64,000 bases of DNA from Lentzea sp. NBRC 102530 (GTDB lineage: Bacteria > Actinomycetota > Actinomycetes > Mycobacteriales > Pseudonocardiaceae): NCBI RefSeq assembly GCF_030269365.1, contig NZ_BSTF01000014.1, positions 179,647-243,646 of the forward strand, in the 5' to 3' direction. Numbering within the stretch: the first letter of the stretch is position 1; the number at the start of each line of letters is the position of its first letter. Of the stretch, positions 22,835 to 31,368 are shown piece after piece. Made by a program: the position numbers and the translations under genes. A model generated the notes under the pieces. It was not told the DNA's origin. It searched no databases and worked only from the letters and a program-made list of their open reading frames with translations.

Positions 22835-24244
22835 GTGTACGCGCTGTGCATCGGCTTCTTCATGACGCTGCTGGACACGACCATCGTCAACGTCGCGCTG
22901 CCGTCGATGATCACCGACCTGGGCGCGTCCCTGAACGACGTCATCTGGGTGGTGAGCGCCTACCTGCTGGCGTTCGCGGTGCCGTTGCTGCTGACCGGGC
23001 GGCTGGGTGACCGGTTCGGGCCGAAGCGGCTCTACGGGATCGGGCTCGTGCTGTTCCTCGGGGCCTCGCTGGCCTGCGGCCTCGCGACGAGCGCGGAGGC
23101 GTTGATCGCGGCCCGCGTGTTCCAGGGGCTCGGGGCGGCGGCCATGACGCCGCAGACGATGGCGTTCATCACGCACCTGTTCCCGCCGGCCAAGCGGGGT
23201 GCGGCGCTCGGCATGTGGGGGTCGGTGGCCGGGCTGGCGACGGTCTCCGGGCCGTTGCTCGGCGGGGTGCTGGTCACGCACCTCGGCTGGGAGTGGATCT
23301 TCTTCGTGAACCTGCCGATCGGCGTGCTCGCCCTGGTCCTGCTGTTCCTGTGGGTGCCCGACCTGCAACCGGGGCGGGCGCCGAAGTTCGACGTGCTCGG
23401 CGTGGTGCTGTGCTGCCTCGGGCTCGGGCTGCTGGTGTTCGGCATCCAGAACGGCGAGCACTACGGGTGGGGGCGGGTCGCGGGACCCGTGACCATCGCC
23501 GAGATCATCGCGGCCGGGGTGCTGTTCCTCGCCGCGTTCGTGTTCTGGCAGGCCTCGGCGCGCAACGCCGAGCCGTTGATGCCGCTGCGGATCTTCCGCA
23601 ACCGCAACTTCTCGCTGGGCAACGTCGCGAACATCGCCATCGGCATCACGGTCACGGGTGTGTTCGTGCCGCTCGCGTTGTTCCTGCAGACCGTGCCGAA
23701 GCTGTCGCCGCTGATGACGGGCCTGGTCACGGCACCGGCGTCGCTGATGTCCGGGGTGGTGGCGATCTTCGCCGGGCGCTGGTCGAACCGGGCCGACGCC
23801 AAGTACCTGCCGATCATCGGGTTCGCGTTGATGGGCGCGGGGATCCTGGTGATGACGTTCCTGCTGGGTGACGGCTCGCAATGGGTGCTGCTGCCGTCGA
23901 TGGTGCTGCTCGGCGTCGGCATGGGCATGGTGTTCTCGCCGCTGACGAACATCTCCACACGCACGCTCGACCGGTCGTTGCTCGGCGCCGGGTCCGGCAT
24001 CTACAACACGTCGAGGCAGTTCGGGAACGTGCTGGGCAGCGCGGTGACGGCCGCGGTGCTGCAGATCGTGCTGGCGGCGACCGGGGACTTCACCTCGGCC
24101 GTGCGGGCCGCGTTCTACCTGTTGCTGGCGGTCACCGTGCTCGGCATCGCGGCCGCGCTCGCCTTCCGGCAGGTCGCCGCCCCGAGCGTGGCAGACTCGC
24201 CGCGTGCGTCTGATCCTGGCCTCCCAGTCACCCGCCCGTCTTAG
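22835..24244 (+). CDS. MFS transporter, DHA2 (14-TM) drug-exporter family
   Basis: 469 residues as annotated, about 14 transmembrane segments. Motif A-like GRLGDRFGPKRLYG between TM2 and TM3; TM1 carries LLDTTIVNVALPSM, characteristic of EmrB/QacA-type exporters. The GTG at 22835 starts at the edge of TM1 and lacks a ribosome-binding site. The frame is open back to 22787 and reads (M)SSTTRTDRENWRTV from an ATC at 22793 placed 6 nt after AGGTGA. The true N-terminus is probably there. The last 41 bp overlap maf. Confidence 0.9.
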   Translation: MYALCIGFFMTLLDTTIVNVALPSMITDLGASLNDVIWVVSAYLLAFAVPLLLTGRLGDRFGPKRLYGIGLVLFLGASLACGLATSAEALIAARVFQGLGAAAMTPQTMAFITHLFPPAKRGAALGMWGSVAGLATVSGPLLGGVLVTHLGWEWIFFVNLPIGVLALVLLFLWVPDLQPGRAPKFDVLGVVLCCLGLGLLVFGIQNGEHYGWGRVAGPVTIAEIIAAGVLFLAAFVFWQASARNAEPLMPLRIFRNRNFSLGNVANIAIGITVTGVFVPLALFLQTVPKLSPLMTGLVTAPASLMSGVVAIFAGRWSNRADAKYLPIIGFALMGAGILVMTFLLGDGSQWVLLPSMVLLGVGMGMVFSPLTNISTRTLDRSLLGAGSGIYNTSRQFGNVLGSAVTAAVLQIVLAATGDFTSAVRAAFYLLLAVTVLGIAAALAFRQVAAPSVADSPRASDPGLPVTRPS

Positions 24245-24803
24245 CGTCCTGCGGGCAGCGGGCGTCGAGCCCGTCGTCCGGGTCTCCGGTGTCGACGAGG
24301 ACGCGCTGGTCGCGTCCCTGCAGAACCCCACGCCGGAGGAGACGGTCGTCGCGCTGTCCGCGGCGAAGGCCGAGGCGATCGAGCACGACGACGAGTGCGT
24401 GGTCGTGGGCTGCGACTCGATGCTGCTGTTCGAGGGCGAACTCGTGGGCAAGCCCGGCACGGCCGAGGTCGCGCGCGAGCGCTGGCGGCGGGTCGCGGGC
24501 AAGAGCGGCGAGCTGATCACCGGCCACACCGTGCTGCGGGTGTCGGGCGGCGAGGTCGTCGACCGGGCTTCAGCGGCCGAGTCCACGACCGTGCGGTTCG
24601 GCACGCCGTCGGACGAGGAACTGGAGGCGTACCTCGCGTCCGGCGAGCCGTTGCACGTCGCGGGCGGGTTCACGATCGACGGCCGCGGCGGCTGGTTCAT
24701 CGACGGCATCGAGGGCGACCACACGTCGGTGATCGGCATCAGCCTGCCGCTCACCCGGAAGCTGCTCGGCCAGGTGGGCGTTTCCGTGTCCACGCTCTGG
24801 TAG
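24204..24803 (+). CDS. maf: Maf-like nucleoside triphosphate pyrophosphatase
   Basis: 199 residues. Hydrolyses non-canonical nucleoside triphosphates to monophosphates and limits septum formation when overproduced in relatives. Motifs: LILASQSPARLSVLRAAG at the N-terminus, VVVGCDSMLLFEGELVGKP (~67-85), HVAGGFTIDGRGGWFI (~150). Start GTG at 24204 with CAGACT 6 nt upstream. Gene order accD-accE-maf is conserved in actinobacteria; here an MFS gene intervenes. Confidence 0.92.
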   Translation: MRLILASQSPARLSVLRAAGVEPVVRVSGVDEDALVASLQNPTPEETVVALSAAKAEAIEHDDECVVVGCDSMLLFEGELVGKPGTAEVARERWRRVAGKSGELITGHTVLRVSGGEVVDRASAAESTTVRFGTPSDEELEAYLASGEPLHVAGGFTIDGRGGWFIDGIEGDHTSVIGISLPLTRKLLGQVGVSVSTLW

Positions 24804-24837
24804 ACCCTGGTCACAGTTCACCCGATCGGGGAAGACT

Positions 24838-24861
24838 GCCCTCAACGCCGGCGTTGGGGGC
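24838..24861. terminator. Palindrome downstream of maf
   Basis: A 24-bp palindrome centred on GCCGGC, with one G-T pair, 35 bp after the maf stop and 126 bp before the symporter gene. Either the maf terminator or a regulatory dyad for the symporter. Confidence 0.45.
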
Positions 24862-24986
24862 TAGCGGTGAACGAGTACTTGACGCGTCGCAGGCACATCG
24901 ACCTGGCACGCAGGACGAGCACGGGCTGTCGGAGCTAAACGCCTCCGCCGCCCCGTTCCGCTCATCCCTGCCCAGGAGATGTTCCA

Positions 24987-26273
24987 GTGTCGTTCGTCCA
25001 GACATACCGAAAGCCCAAGGTCTTCGGCTTCACCGTGCTCGGCGCGCTCGTCCTCGGCGCGCTCGCCGGCTGGCTCGGCAAGGGCACGTGGCTCGCGCCC
25101 GTCCTCGCCAAGATCGGCTCCACCTTCACCGCGCTGCTCCAGCTGACCGTCATCCCGCTGGTGTTCACCGCGATCGTCGTCGGTATCGCGTCGCTGCGGA
25201 ACCTCGGTGGCGGCCGCACCGCCGCGCGCCTCGGCGGCAAGACGTTCCTGTGGTTCGCCATCACGTCGTTCATCGCGGTGCTGATCGGCATCGCGGTCGC
25301 CTCGATCCTCAAGCCCGGCGCGGGCCTGCAGATCGAACCCGCCGCCGGTGCCGTCGACAAGCTCGCCAAGCGGGCGTCCGGCTCGTGGCAGGCGCTGCTC
25401 GACAACCTGGTGCCCACCAACATCTTCAGCGCGTTCACCGAGGGCGACGTGCTGCAGGTCGTGTTCATCGCCGTGCTGGTCGGGTTCGCCGCCTACGCGC
25501 TCGGCGAGAAGGCCGCGCCGTTCACGAACCTGGTGAAGTCGTTCTTCGACATCGTGCAGAAGGTCGTCGGCTGGATCATCCTGCTGGCGCCGATCGGCAT
25601 CTTCGGCCTCATCGGCAACGCCGTCGCCTCGTACGGCAACTCGTTCGTGCAGCCGCTGTTCTCGTTGATCCTCGCGGTGTACCTCGGTTCGGCGCTGGTG
25701 CTGTTCGTGGTCTACCCGGTGCTGCTGAAGTTCGTCGGCAGGACCTCGCCGGTCGAGTTCTTCCGCAAGGCCGGCACCGCGCTGCAGTTCGCGTTCGTGT
25801 CGCGCTCGTCGGGTGCCACGCTTCCGTTGTCCCGCAAGGCCGCCACCGACCTCGGCGTGCCGAACGAGTACGCGAACTTCGCCGTGCCGCTCGGCACCAC
25901 GACCAAGATGGACGGCTGCGCCGCGGTCTACCCGGCCGTCGCGACGATCTTCATCGCGAACCTCTTCGGCATCCAGCTCTCGGTGTGGCAGTACGTCGGC
26001 ATCGTGCTCGTCGCCGTGTTCGGCGCGCTCGCCACCGCCGGCACCACCGGCTGGTACACGATGCTCACGCTGACCCTGAGCGTCGTCGGCCTGCCTCCTC
26101 AGGTGATCGCGACCGGCGTGGCCGTGGTCTACGCGATCGACCCGATCCTCGACATGATGCGCACCGCCACCAACGTGGCCGGGCAGATCACCGTGCCGGT
26201 GGTCGTGGCCCGCACCGAGCACCTCATCGAGGAGCCGGTCGCGGCCGACGAGCCGGAGCTCGTGAAGGCCTAG
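24987..26273 (+). CDS. Dicarboxylate/amino acid:cation symporter (DAACS family)
   Basis: 428 residues with the glutamate-transporter fold: eight transmembrane helices, the Ser-rich re-entrant loop (SRSSGATLPLS, ~273-283) and the TM7 motif TTKMDGCAAVYPA in place of the classical NMDG region. Family substrates are C4-dicarboxylates, glutamate or aspartate; ion partner and exact substrate unknown. Start GTG at 24987 with AGGAGAT upstream. Ends 4 bp before the convergent 26278-26916 gene. Confidence 0.9.
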   Translation: MSFVQTYRKPKVFGFTVLGALVLGALAGWLGKGTWLAPVLAKIGSTFTALLQLTVIPLVFTAIVVGIASLRNLGGGRTAARLGGKTFLWFAITSFIAVLIGIAVASILKPGAGLQIEPAAGAVDKLAKRASGSWQALLDNLVPTNIFSAFTEGDVLQVVFIAVLVGFAAYALGEKAAPFTNLVKSFFDIVQKVVGWIILLAPIGIFGLIGNAVASYGNSFVQPLFSLILAVYLGSALVLFVVYPVLLKFVGRTSPVEFFRKAGTALQFAFVSRSSGATLPLSRKAATDLGVPNEYANFAVPLGTTTKMDGCAAVYPAVATIFIANLFGIQLSVWQYVGIVLVAVFGALATAGTTGWYTMLTLTLSVVGLPPQVIATGVAVVYAIDPILDMMRTATNVAGQITVPVVVARTEHLIEEPVAADEPELVKA

Positions 26274-26277
26274 TGCG

Positions 26278-26916
26278 CTAGGAATCAGCGCACGGACGTA
26301 GTTGCGACAACTTCGGCACCGGTGTGGGCCAGCCAGGGAGCTGCTCCCGCGCCGGTGCCGGCGTCGTGCAGCCGACGTTCGCCCCCAGCGCCGAGAACAC
26401 CTGCACGAACGCGTCGTTGCACTGGCCGTCGCACGCGCGCTGGGCCGAGACGATGTCCGCGGTGCCGTCCTCGTCCACGTCGTGCAGCGCGAGGTACCCG
26501 GCGTTCGACAGGTAGGTCGACTGCGCGCGCGACCAGACGCCGTCCTTGCGGATCAGCACCTCGCCGACCACCTTGCCGTCCGCGTCGCCGCGCACCAGGC
26601 ACACGCCGACCGGCGCGTCCGAGCACAACAGCGACTGGTCGGTGATCACCGCGCCCGCCTCGGCGATGGTCATCTCGAAGACGTACGGACCGGAGGCGCC
26701 GGTCACCCTGATCCGCCCGCCACCCGTCCCGGTGAGCACCTCCACCAGGTCCTTGCCGACCGATTTGCCGATCACGACCTGGCAGACGGTGGTACCGCAG
26801 CGCATTCCGGTGTCCGAACCGGATTGACCTGAATCGGTGCCGGAAGGTCTCTGGAAATAGGCGAACAGCACCCCCGCGACGACGACCACGGCGGCGGCGA
26901 CGGCGACCACCTGCAC
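26278..26916 (-). CDS. Hypothetical membrane-anchored protein with FG-GAP-like repeat
   Basis: About 212 residues. N-terminal transmembrane helix (VVAVAAAVVVVAGVLFAYF), then an exported domain with several Cys, including CGTTVCQVVIG, and a DVDEDGTADIV calcium-loop-like segment as in FG-GAP repeats. Start GTG at 26916 is chosen because GGAGG lies 10 nt upstream and codons before it have low GC3; the frame is open to a GTG at 27024. Divergent from accA3. Function unknown. Confidence 0.7.
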   Translation of the reverse strand: MQVVAVAAAVVVVAGVLFAYFQRPSGTDSGQSGSDTGMRCGTTVCQVVIGKSVGKDLVEVLTGTGGGRIRVTGASGPYVFEMTIAEAGAVITDQSLLCSDAPVGVCLVRGDADGKVVGEVLIRKDGVWSRAQSTYLSNAGYLALHDVDEDGTADIVSAQRACDGQCNDAFVQVFSALGANVGCTTPAPAREQLPGWPTPVPKLSQLRPCADS

Positions 26917-27068
26917 GGACCTGGTTCCTCCCACGTCGCTGATTGTGCTCGATGGGCTCACGATGGATGTGAAGTGAGCCGTCTCTCCCTCTCGGAGTTC
27001 ATCGATTTCCGTAGACTGCGGCACCAGCCAGAGCCGTAAATAACCGGTCCAGCAGGAGGTACGACGCC

Positions 27069-28841
27069 GTGTCGCTGCGCAAGGTGCTCATCGCGAACCG
27101 CGGTGAGATCGCCGTCCGGGTCATCCGAGCCTGCCGTGACGCCGGTCTGACGAGCGTCGCCGTCTACGCCGATCCCGACCGCGACGCGCCGTTCGTGCGG
27201 CTCGCCGACGAGGCGTTCGCACTGGGCGGCAACACCCCCGGTGAGAGCTACCTCTCGTTCGAGAAGGTGCTCGCGGCCGCCGCGCAGTCCGGCGCCGACT
27301 CCGTGCACCCCGGCTACGGCTTCCTGTCCGAGAACGCCGACTTCGCCCAGGCCGTGATCGACGCCGGGCTGACGTGGATCGGCCCGACGCCGCAGGCGAT
27401 CCGCGACCTCGGCGACAAGGTGACCGCACGGCACATCGCGATGCGCGCGGGCGCGCCGCTGGTGCCCGGCACCAAGGACCCGGTCAACGGGCCGGACGAG
27501 ATCATCGCGTTCGCGCAGGAGCACGGGCTGCCGGTCGCGATCAAGGCCGCGTTCGGCGGTGGCGGCCGCGGCCTGAAGGTCGCCCGCACGATGGAGGAGA
27601 TCCCCGAGCTGTTCGACTCGGCGGTCCGCGAGGCCGTCTCGGCGTTCGGCCGCGGCGAGTGCTTCGTCGAGCGCTACCTGGACAAGCCGCGCCACGTCGA
27701 GGCCCAGGTGCTCGCCGACACGCACGGCACGGTGATCGTCGTCGGCACCCGCGACTGCTCGTTGCAGCGCCGCCACCAGAAGCTGGTCGAGGAGGCGCCC
27801 GCGCCGTTCCTGACCGACGAGCAGCGCGCCACGATCCACTCCTCCGCCAAGGCGATCTGCCTGGAGGCCGGGTACCACGGCGCCGGCACGGTCGAGTACC
27901 TCGTGGGCCTCGACGGGTCGATCTCGTTCCTGGAGGTCAACACGCGCCTGCAGGTCGAACACCCGGTGTCCGAGGAGACGACGGGTCTCGACCTGGTGCG
28001 CGAGCAGTTCCGCATCGCCGCGGGCGAGAAGCTGCGGTTCACCGAGGACCCCGCTCCCCGTGCGCACTCCATCGAGTTCCGGATCAACGGCGAGGACGCC
28101 GGTCGCGGCTTCCTGCCCGCGCCCGGCACGGTGACCTCGTTCGTCGCGCCGTCGGGTCCCGGGGTGCGCGTGGACGCCGGTGTCGAGAGCGGTTCGGTGA
28201 TCGGCGGGCAGTTCGACTCGTTGCTGGCCAAGCTGATCGTCACCGGCGAGACGCGGGAGGAGGCGCTGGCGCGGTCGCGCCGGGCGCTGGACGAGATGGT
28301 CGTCGAGGGCATGGCGACCGTGCTGCCGTTCCACCGGGTGATCGTGCGGGACGCGGCGTTCACGGCCGAGAAGCCCGAGGGCTTCACCGTCCACACGCGA
28401 TGGATCGAGACCGAGTTCGACAACCAGATCGCGCCGTTCAGCGGTTCGGCCGAGGCCGCCGACGAGGAGACGCCCCGCCAGACCGTCGTGGTCGAGGTCG
28501 GCGGCCGTCGTCTCGAGGTGTCGCTGCCGGGTGACCTCGCGATGGGTTCGGCTCGTCCTGCCGCTGCGGCCGCCTCGAAGAAGCCCAAGGCGAAGCGCGC
28601 GGGCGGCAGTGCGGCGGCGGTGTCGGGTGACGCGGTCGCGGCGCCGATGCAGGGCACGATCGTGAAGGTGGCCGTCGAGGACGGGCAGACCGTCGAGGCG
28701 GGCGAGCTGATCGTGGTCCTGGAGGCCATGAAGATGGAGAACCCGGTGACGGCGCACAAGGCGGGCACCGTGACGGGCCTCGCGGCGGCGCCCGGCGACC
28801 CGATCACCCAGGGCACTGTGATCTGCGAGCTGAAGGACTGA
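27069..28841 (+). CDS. accA3: Acyl-CoA carboxylase alpha subunit (biotin carboxylase + BCCP), AccA3 type
   Basis: 590 residues. Biotin carboxylase domain (~1-450: KVLIANRGEIAVRVIRAC, ATP-grasp AFGGGGRGLKVA, EVNTRLQVEHPVSEETTG) and C-terminal biotinyl domain with the acceptor Lys in VLEAMKMENPV. Start GTG at 27069 preceded by AGGAGGT. Works with AccD subunits and AccE; BirA (19531-20331) supplies the biotin. In mycobacteria AccA3 serves acetyl-, propionyl- and long-chain acyl-CoA carboxylases. Confidence 0.95.
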   Translation: MSLRKVLIANRGEIAVRVIRACRDAGLTSVAVYADPDRDAPFVRLADEAFALGGNTPGESYLSFEKVLAAAAQSGADSVHPGYGFLSENADFAQAVIDAGLTWIGPTPQAIRDLGDKVTARHIAMRAGAPLVPGTKDPVNGPDEIIAFAQEHGLPVAIKAAFGGGGRGLKVARTMEEIPELFDSAVREAVSAFGRGECFVERYLDKPRHVEAQVLADTHGTVIVVGTRDCSLQRRHQKLVEEAPAPFLTDEQRATIHSSAKAICLEAGYHGAGTVEYLVGLDGSISFLEVNTRLQVEHPVSEETTGLDLVREQFRIAAGEKLRFTEDPAPRAHSIEFRINGEDAGRGFLPAPGTVTSFVAPSGPGVRVDAGVESGSVIGGQFDSLLAKLIVTGETREEALARSRRALDEMVVEGMATVLPFHRVIVRDAAFTAEKPEGFTVHTRWIETEFDNQIAPFSGSAEAADEETPRQTVVVEVGGRRLEVSLPGDLAMGSARPAAAAASKKPKAKRAGGSAAAVSGDAVAAPMQGTIVKVAVEDGQTVEAGELIVVLEAMKMENPVTAHKAGTVTGLAAAPGDPITQGTVICELKD

Positions 28842-28871
28842 GTGTCCGCTTCTCCCGCCGGGTCGCTCACC

Positions 28872-28877
28872 TACGAT
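28872..28877 (+). promoter_or_regulatory. -10 hexamer TACGAT, DUF1707 gene
   Basis: TACGAT with 7 nt to the GTG at 28885. Confidence 0.5.
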
Positions 28878-28884
28878 TGAGTTC

Positions 28885-29271
28885 GTGAGCGACCCGGCGA
28901 GGGACATCCGCATCGGTGACACCGAGCGTCAGCAGGCGTTGCAGGTGCTCGGCGAGCACATGAGCGCGGGCCGCATCGACATCACCGAGTACGGCGAGCG
29001 GTCCGCGAAGATCACCACCGCGAAGACCCGCGGCGAGCTGATGGCGTTGTTCTACGACCTCCCGGACCCGCGGCCGCAGTTCGTCGCGCCCGTGCCGATG
29101 TTCAACGAGCCCGCCAAGGCGCCCGCGCGCCGGTGGGAGAGCGCGGTCGTGCCCGTCGTGGGCATCGCGACGGTGATCCTGTTCTTCGCGCTGGTCAAGA
29201 ACCCGCTGATCTTCCTGCTGGTGCCCGCCGTGGCGATCCTGTGGGGCACCTGGAACGGACGCCGGCGCTGA
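28885..29271 (+). CDS. DUF1707 SHOCT-like protein with C-terminal membrane hairpin
   Basis: 128 residues. DUF1707 domain at ~5-58: RIGDTERQQALQVLGEHMSAGRIDITEYGER. A short Pro-rich linker leads to two transmembrane helices (VVPVVGIATVILFFALV, LIFLLVPAVAILWGTW). DUF1707 proteins are common and poorly characterised in actinobacteria. Its stop overlaps the likely CTG start of the HAD gene. Confidence 0.87.
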   Translation: MSDPARDIRIGDTERQQALQVLGEHMSAGRIDITEYGERSAKITTAKTRGELMALFYDLPDPRPQFVAPVPMFNEPAKAPARRWESAVVPVVGIATVILFFALVKNPLIFLLVPAVAILWGTWNGRRR

Positions 29272-30020
29272 AACCCCTGCTGTTGCTGGACCTCGACGGC
29301 GTGCTGAGGTCGTTCCCACCGGTCGCGCCCGAGGTCGCGGCCCGCGCGTTCGAGCCGTCGTTGCTGCGGCGCGCGATCACCGGAGAGATCACCGACGAGC
29401 AGTGGCGGGCGGAAGCCGGGTTCCCGGTCTCGGCCGGCGAGGTGGTCGCCGAGGCGCTGGCGCTGGTGCGCGTCGCCCGGCGGCAGTGCTTCGTGGCGTT
29501 GCTGACCAACGCGACCACGCGGCTGGAGTCCGACCTCGTGGCGCTCGGCCTCGACGCCGAGGTGGACGCGGTCTTCAACTCCTCGCGGCTCGGCCTCGCG
29601 AAGCCCGATCCCGCGATCTTCCGGCGTGTGCTGGACGAACTCGGGTACGCGTCCGGCGTGTTCTGCGACGACACCGAGGCGAACGCCCTGGCCGCCTCGG
29701 CGGCCGGGCTGGACGGCGTGCACGTGCCGGACACGGCGGCGTTGCGGACGGCGCTGGCGGTGCGCGGGCTGATCCCGCCGACCGTGCTGCTGATCCTGCC
29801 GGACCGCGACGAGGCCGAGGAGCTGGCGGCCGAACTGCTGGAGGACGGCTGGGGGCCGTGCCTCGTGCACCGGGACATGCTCGCGGGCGAGGACGACGCC
29901 GAGGACGTGGACTGGGTGGTCGAGCTGACCACCGCGCCGGACGGCTCGCCCGCCTCCGCGCACCGCCCGGAACTCGACGCGCTCGCGGAACAGCACGAGG
30001 GCTTCACCGGCGACAGCTAG
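29268..30020 (+). CDS. HAD-superfamily hydrolase with C-terminal extension
   Basis: 250 residues. HAD motifs: LLLDLDGVLRSF (nucleophile Asp), LLTNATT (motif II), KPDPAIF (motif III Lys) and FCDDTEANA (motif IV). The HAD fold ends near residue 165; the remaining ~85 residues (LLILPDRDEAEELAAELLEDGW) form a small acidic alpha/beta module. No ATG/GTG is available: CTG at 29268 reads MKPLLLLDLDGV and overlaps the upstream stop as CTGA; TTG at 29283 is the alternative. Substrate unknown. Confidence 0.85.
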   Translation: MKPLLLLDLDGVLRSFPPVAPEVAARAFEPSLLRRAITGEITDEQWRAEAGFPVSAGEVVAEALALVRVARRQCFVALLTNATTRLESDLVALGLDAEVDAVFNSSRLGLAKPDPAIFRRVLDELGYASGVFCDDTEANALAASAAGLDGVHVPDTAALRTALAVRGLIPPTVLLILPDRDEAEELAAELLEDGWGPCLVHRDMLAGEDDAEDVDWVVELTTAPDGSPASAHRPELDALAEQHEGFTGDS

Positions 30021-30035
30021 CCCCTTTTCTCTTCG

Positions 30036-30086
30036 GCACGCGGGGACCTTTCGTTCGCCCCACGCGAACGAAAGGTCCCCGCGTGC
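30036..30086. terminator. Long palindrome, copy 2 of a repeated element
   Basis: Perfect 23-bp arms (GCACGCGGGGACCTTTCGTT...) around a 5-nt loop, following the HAD gene. Arms match the palindrome at 22314-22366, but here the next gene runs in the same direction and starts 31 bp later, so it may separate two transcription units. Confidence 0.75.
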
Positions 30087-30103
30087 GTTGTGGCAGCGGC
30101 GGC

Positions 30104-30109
30104 TAGCCT
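30104..30109 (+). promoter_or_regulatory. -10 hexamer TAGCCT, GNAT gene
   Basis: TAGCCT with 7 nt to the GTG at 30117, directly after the palindrome. Confidence 0.45.
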
Positions 30110-30116
30110 CCTCGCC

Positions 30117-30683
30117 GTGGAGCCAGTCGAGATCAACGCGGGCGAGTACTACCTGCGCGCTTTCCGCAGCGACGACCGCATCGACGACGTGCCGGCGCTG
30201 GCCGAGGCGTTCGCCGACCGGGAGACCCGCCGCTACATGCCGCGGCTGACCGGCCAGGACGCGCCGTCCGCCGAGACGCTCGTGATGCTGCTGGCCGACG
30301 GCTGGGAGAAGGACTACCGCTGGTCGTGGGCGGTGTGCGAGGCGGTGACGGCCGAGGTGTGGGCCGGGATCGTGATCCACAACGTCGACCACCACCTGGC
30401 GTCCGCCGAGGTGATGTGCTGGAGCCAGCCCGCGCACCGCGGCAAGGGCGTGCTGCCGAAGGCGCTCAACTCCGTCCTCGGCTGGGTGTACGGCGCGATG
30501 GACATCCACCGGGTGACGTACCGGCACGCGGTCTCGAACACGGCGTCACAGCGGGTCGCGGAGAAGTGCGGATTCACTCTTGAGGGTCGTCTTCGCGAGG
30601 AGGCGATGGTCGATGATCAGCGCGAAGACCAGTTGCTGTGGTCACGACTGGCGTCGGATCCCTTCCCCGAGCAGCTACGGTGA
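30117..30683 (+). CDS. GNAT-family N-acetyltransferase (RimJ/RimL type)
   Basis: 188 residues. GNAT features: YYLRAFRSDDRIDDVPAL at the N-terminus, acetyl-CoA-binding QPAHRGKGVLPKALNSVLGW (~105-124) and the C-terminal RYxxxVSNxxSQRVAEKCGFTLEG pattern of the ribosomal-protein/small-molecule acetyltransferase subgroup. Start GTG at 30117 rather than the upstream TTG that lies in the palindrome. Substrate unknown. Confidence 0.86.
   Translation: MEPVEINAGEYYLRAFRSDDRIDDVPALAEAFADRETRRYMPRLTGQDAPSAETLVMLLADGWEKDYRWSWAVCEAVTAEVWAGIVIHNVDHHLASAEVMCWSQPAHRGKGVLPKALNSVLGWVYGAMDIHRVTYRHAVSNTASQRVAEKCGFTLEGRLREEAMVDDQREDQLLWSRLASDPFPEQLR
30676..30681 (+). promoter_or_regulatory. -10 hexamer TACGGT, DUF3558 lipoprotein gene
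   Basis: TACGGT with 8 nt to the ATG at 30690; overlaps the GNAT stop region. Confidence 0.45.
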
Positions 30684-30689
30684 CCGGCC

Positions 30690-31271
30690 ATGCGGACCAC
30701 GGGGCTGCTCATCGTCGTGCTGGTGCTGGCCGGGTGCACGGCCCCGCCTGAGCAGAGTTCGCTGACCACCCCGCCGCCTCCGCCGCCCTCGCCCACGACG
30801 ACGTCGCAGATGGACTTCCCGCAACGGCCGCGCGCGGTGCCGCTGGACGCCGTCGAGCCGTGCGGGATCCTGTCGCCCGACCAGCTGACCGCGCTGAGCC
30901 TCGACAACCCGCCCAGCGCGTACGTGGAGCCGAGCTTCGGCGGCGCGCGGGCGTGCACCATCCGCAGCACGACGAGCGGCAACGTGGCCCGGCTGGCGCT
31001 CGTGACGGTCTCCGGCGCGGACGTGTGGCTGTCGGAGAACGCCCAGGTCGACTACACGGTCGGGGTCATCGAAGGGTTTGCGGCGATTACTGTCCGCACA
31101 CCCGACGTGCACGACGTCTGCAACGTCGAGATAGACGTAGCCGATGGGCAGTTCCTCGACGTGATGTTCCGCGACGGCGGCAATTCCAGTGCGGTACAAC
31201 AAGATCATCTTTGCCTCGGTGCCCAGCGTGTGGCAGAGGCGGCGATGGCCAGTTTGCTCCAGAAGCGCTGA
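30690..31271 (+). CDS. DUF3558-family lipoprotein
   Basis: 193 residues. Lipoprotein signal peptide with lipobox LAGC (Cys 16), then a Pro/Thr linker (TTPPPPPPSP) and a DUF3558-like globular domain with conserved Cys pairs (VEPCGILSPDQLTALSL, GGARACTIRST, DVHDVCNVEI, LCLGAQRVAEAAM). The family is widespread in Pseudonocardiales, often next to PE/PPE-like genes, as here. Function unknown. Confidence 0.88.
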   Translation: MRTTGLLIVVLVLAGCTAPPEQSSLTTPPPPPPSPTTTSQMDFPQRPRAVPLDAVEPCGILSPDQLTALSLDNPPSAYVEPSFGGARACTIRSTTSGNVARLALVTVSGADVWLSENAQVDYTVGVIEGFAAITVRTPDVHDVCNVEIDVADGQFLDVMFRDGGNSSAVQQDHLCLGAQRVAEAAMASLLQKR

Positions 31272-31368
31272 CCCACACGGGCGGATGTCACTGATCGCAC
31301 TCCCCAGCGTTACCTTCGGTGGTTAGAGTGTCGAAGCGCTTGTAGGCACAATCGCCGGAGGTTTCACC

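Noticed and set aside
22754..24814. 686-codon minus-strand frame opposite the MFS and Maf genes
   Set aside because: No recognisable domain, His/Arg/Gln-rich; the plus strand encodes two clear families.
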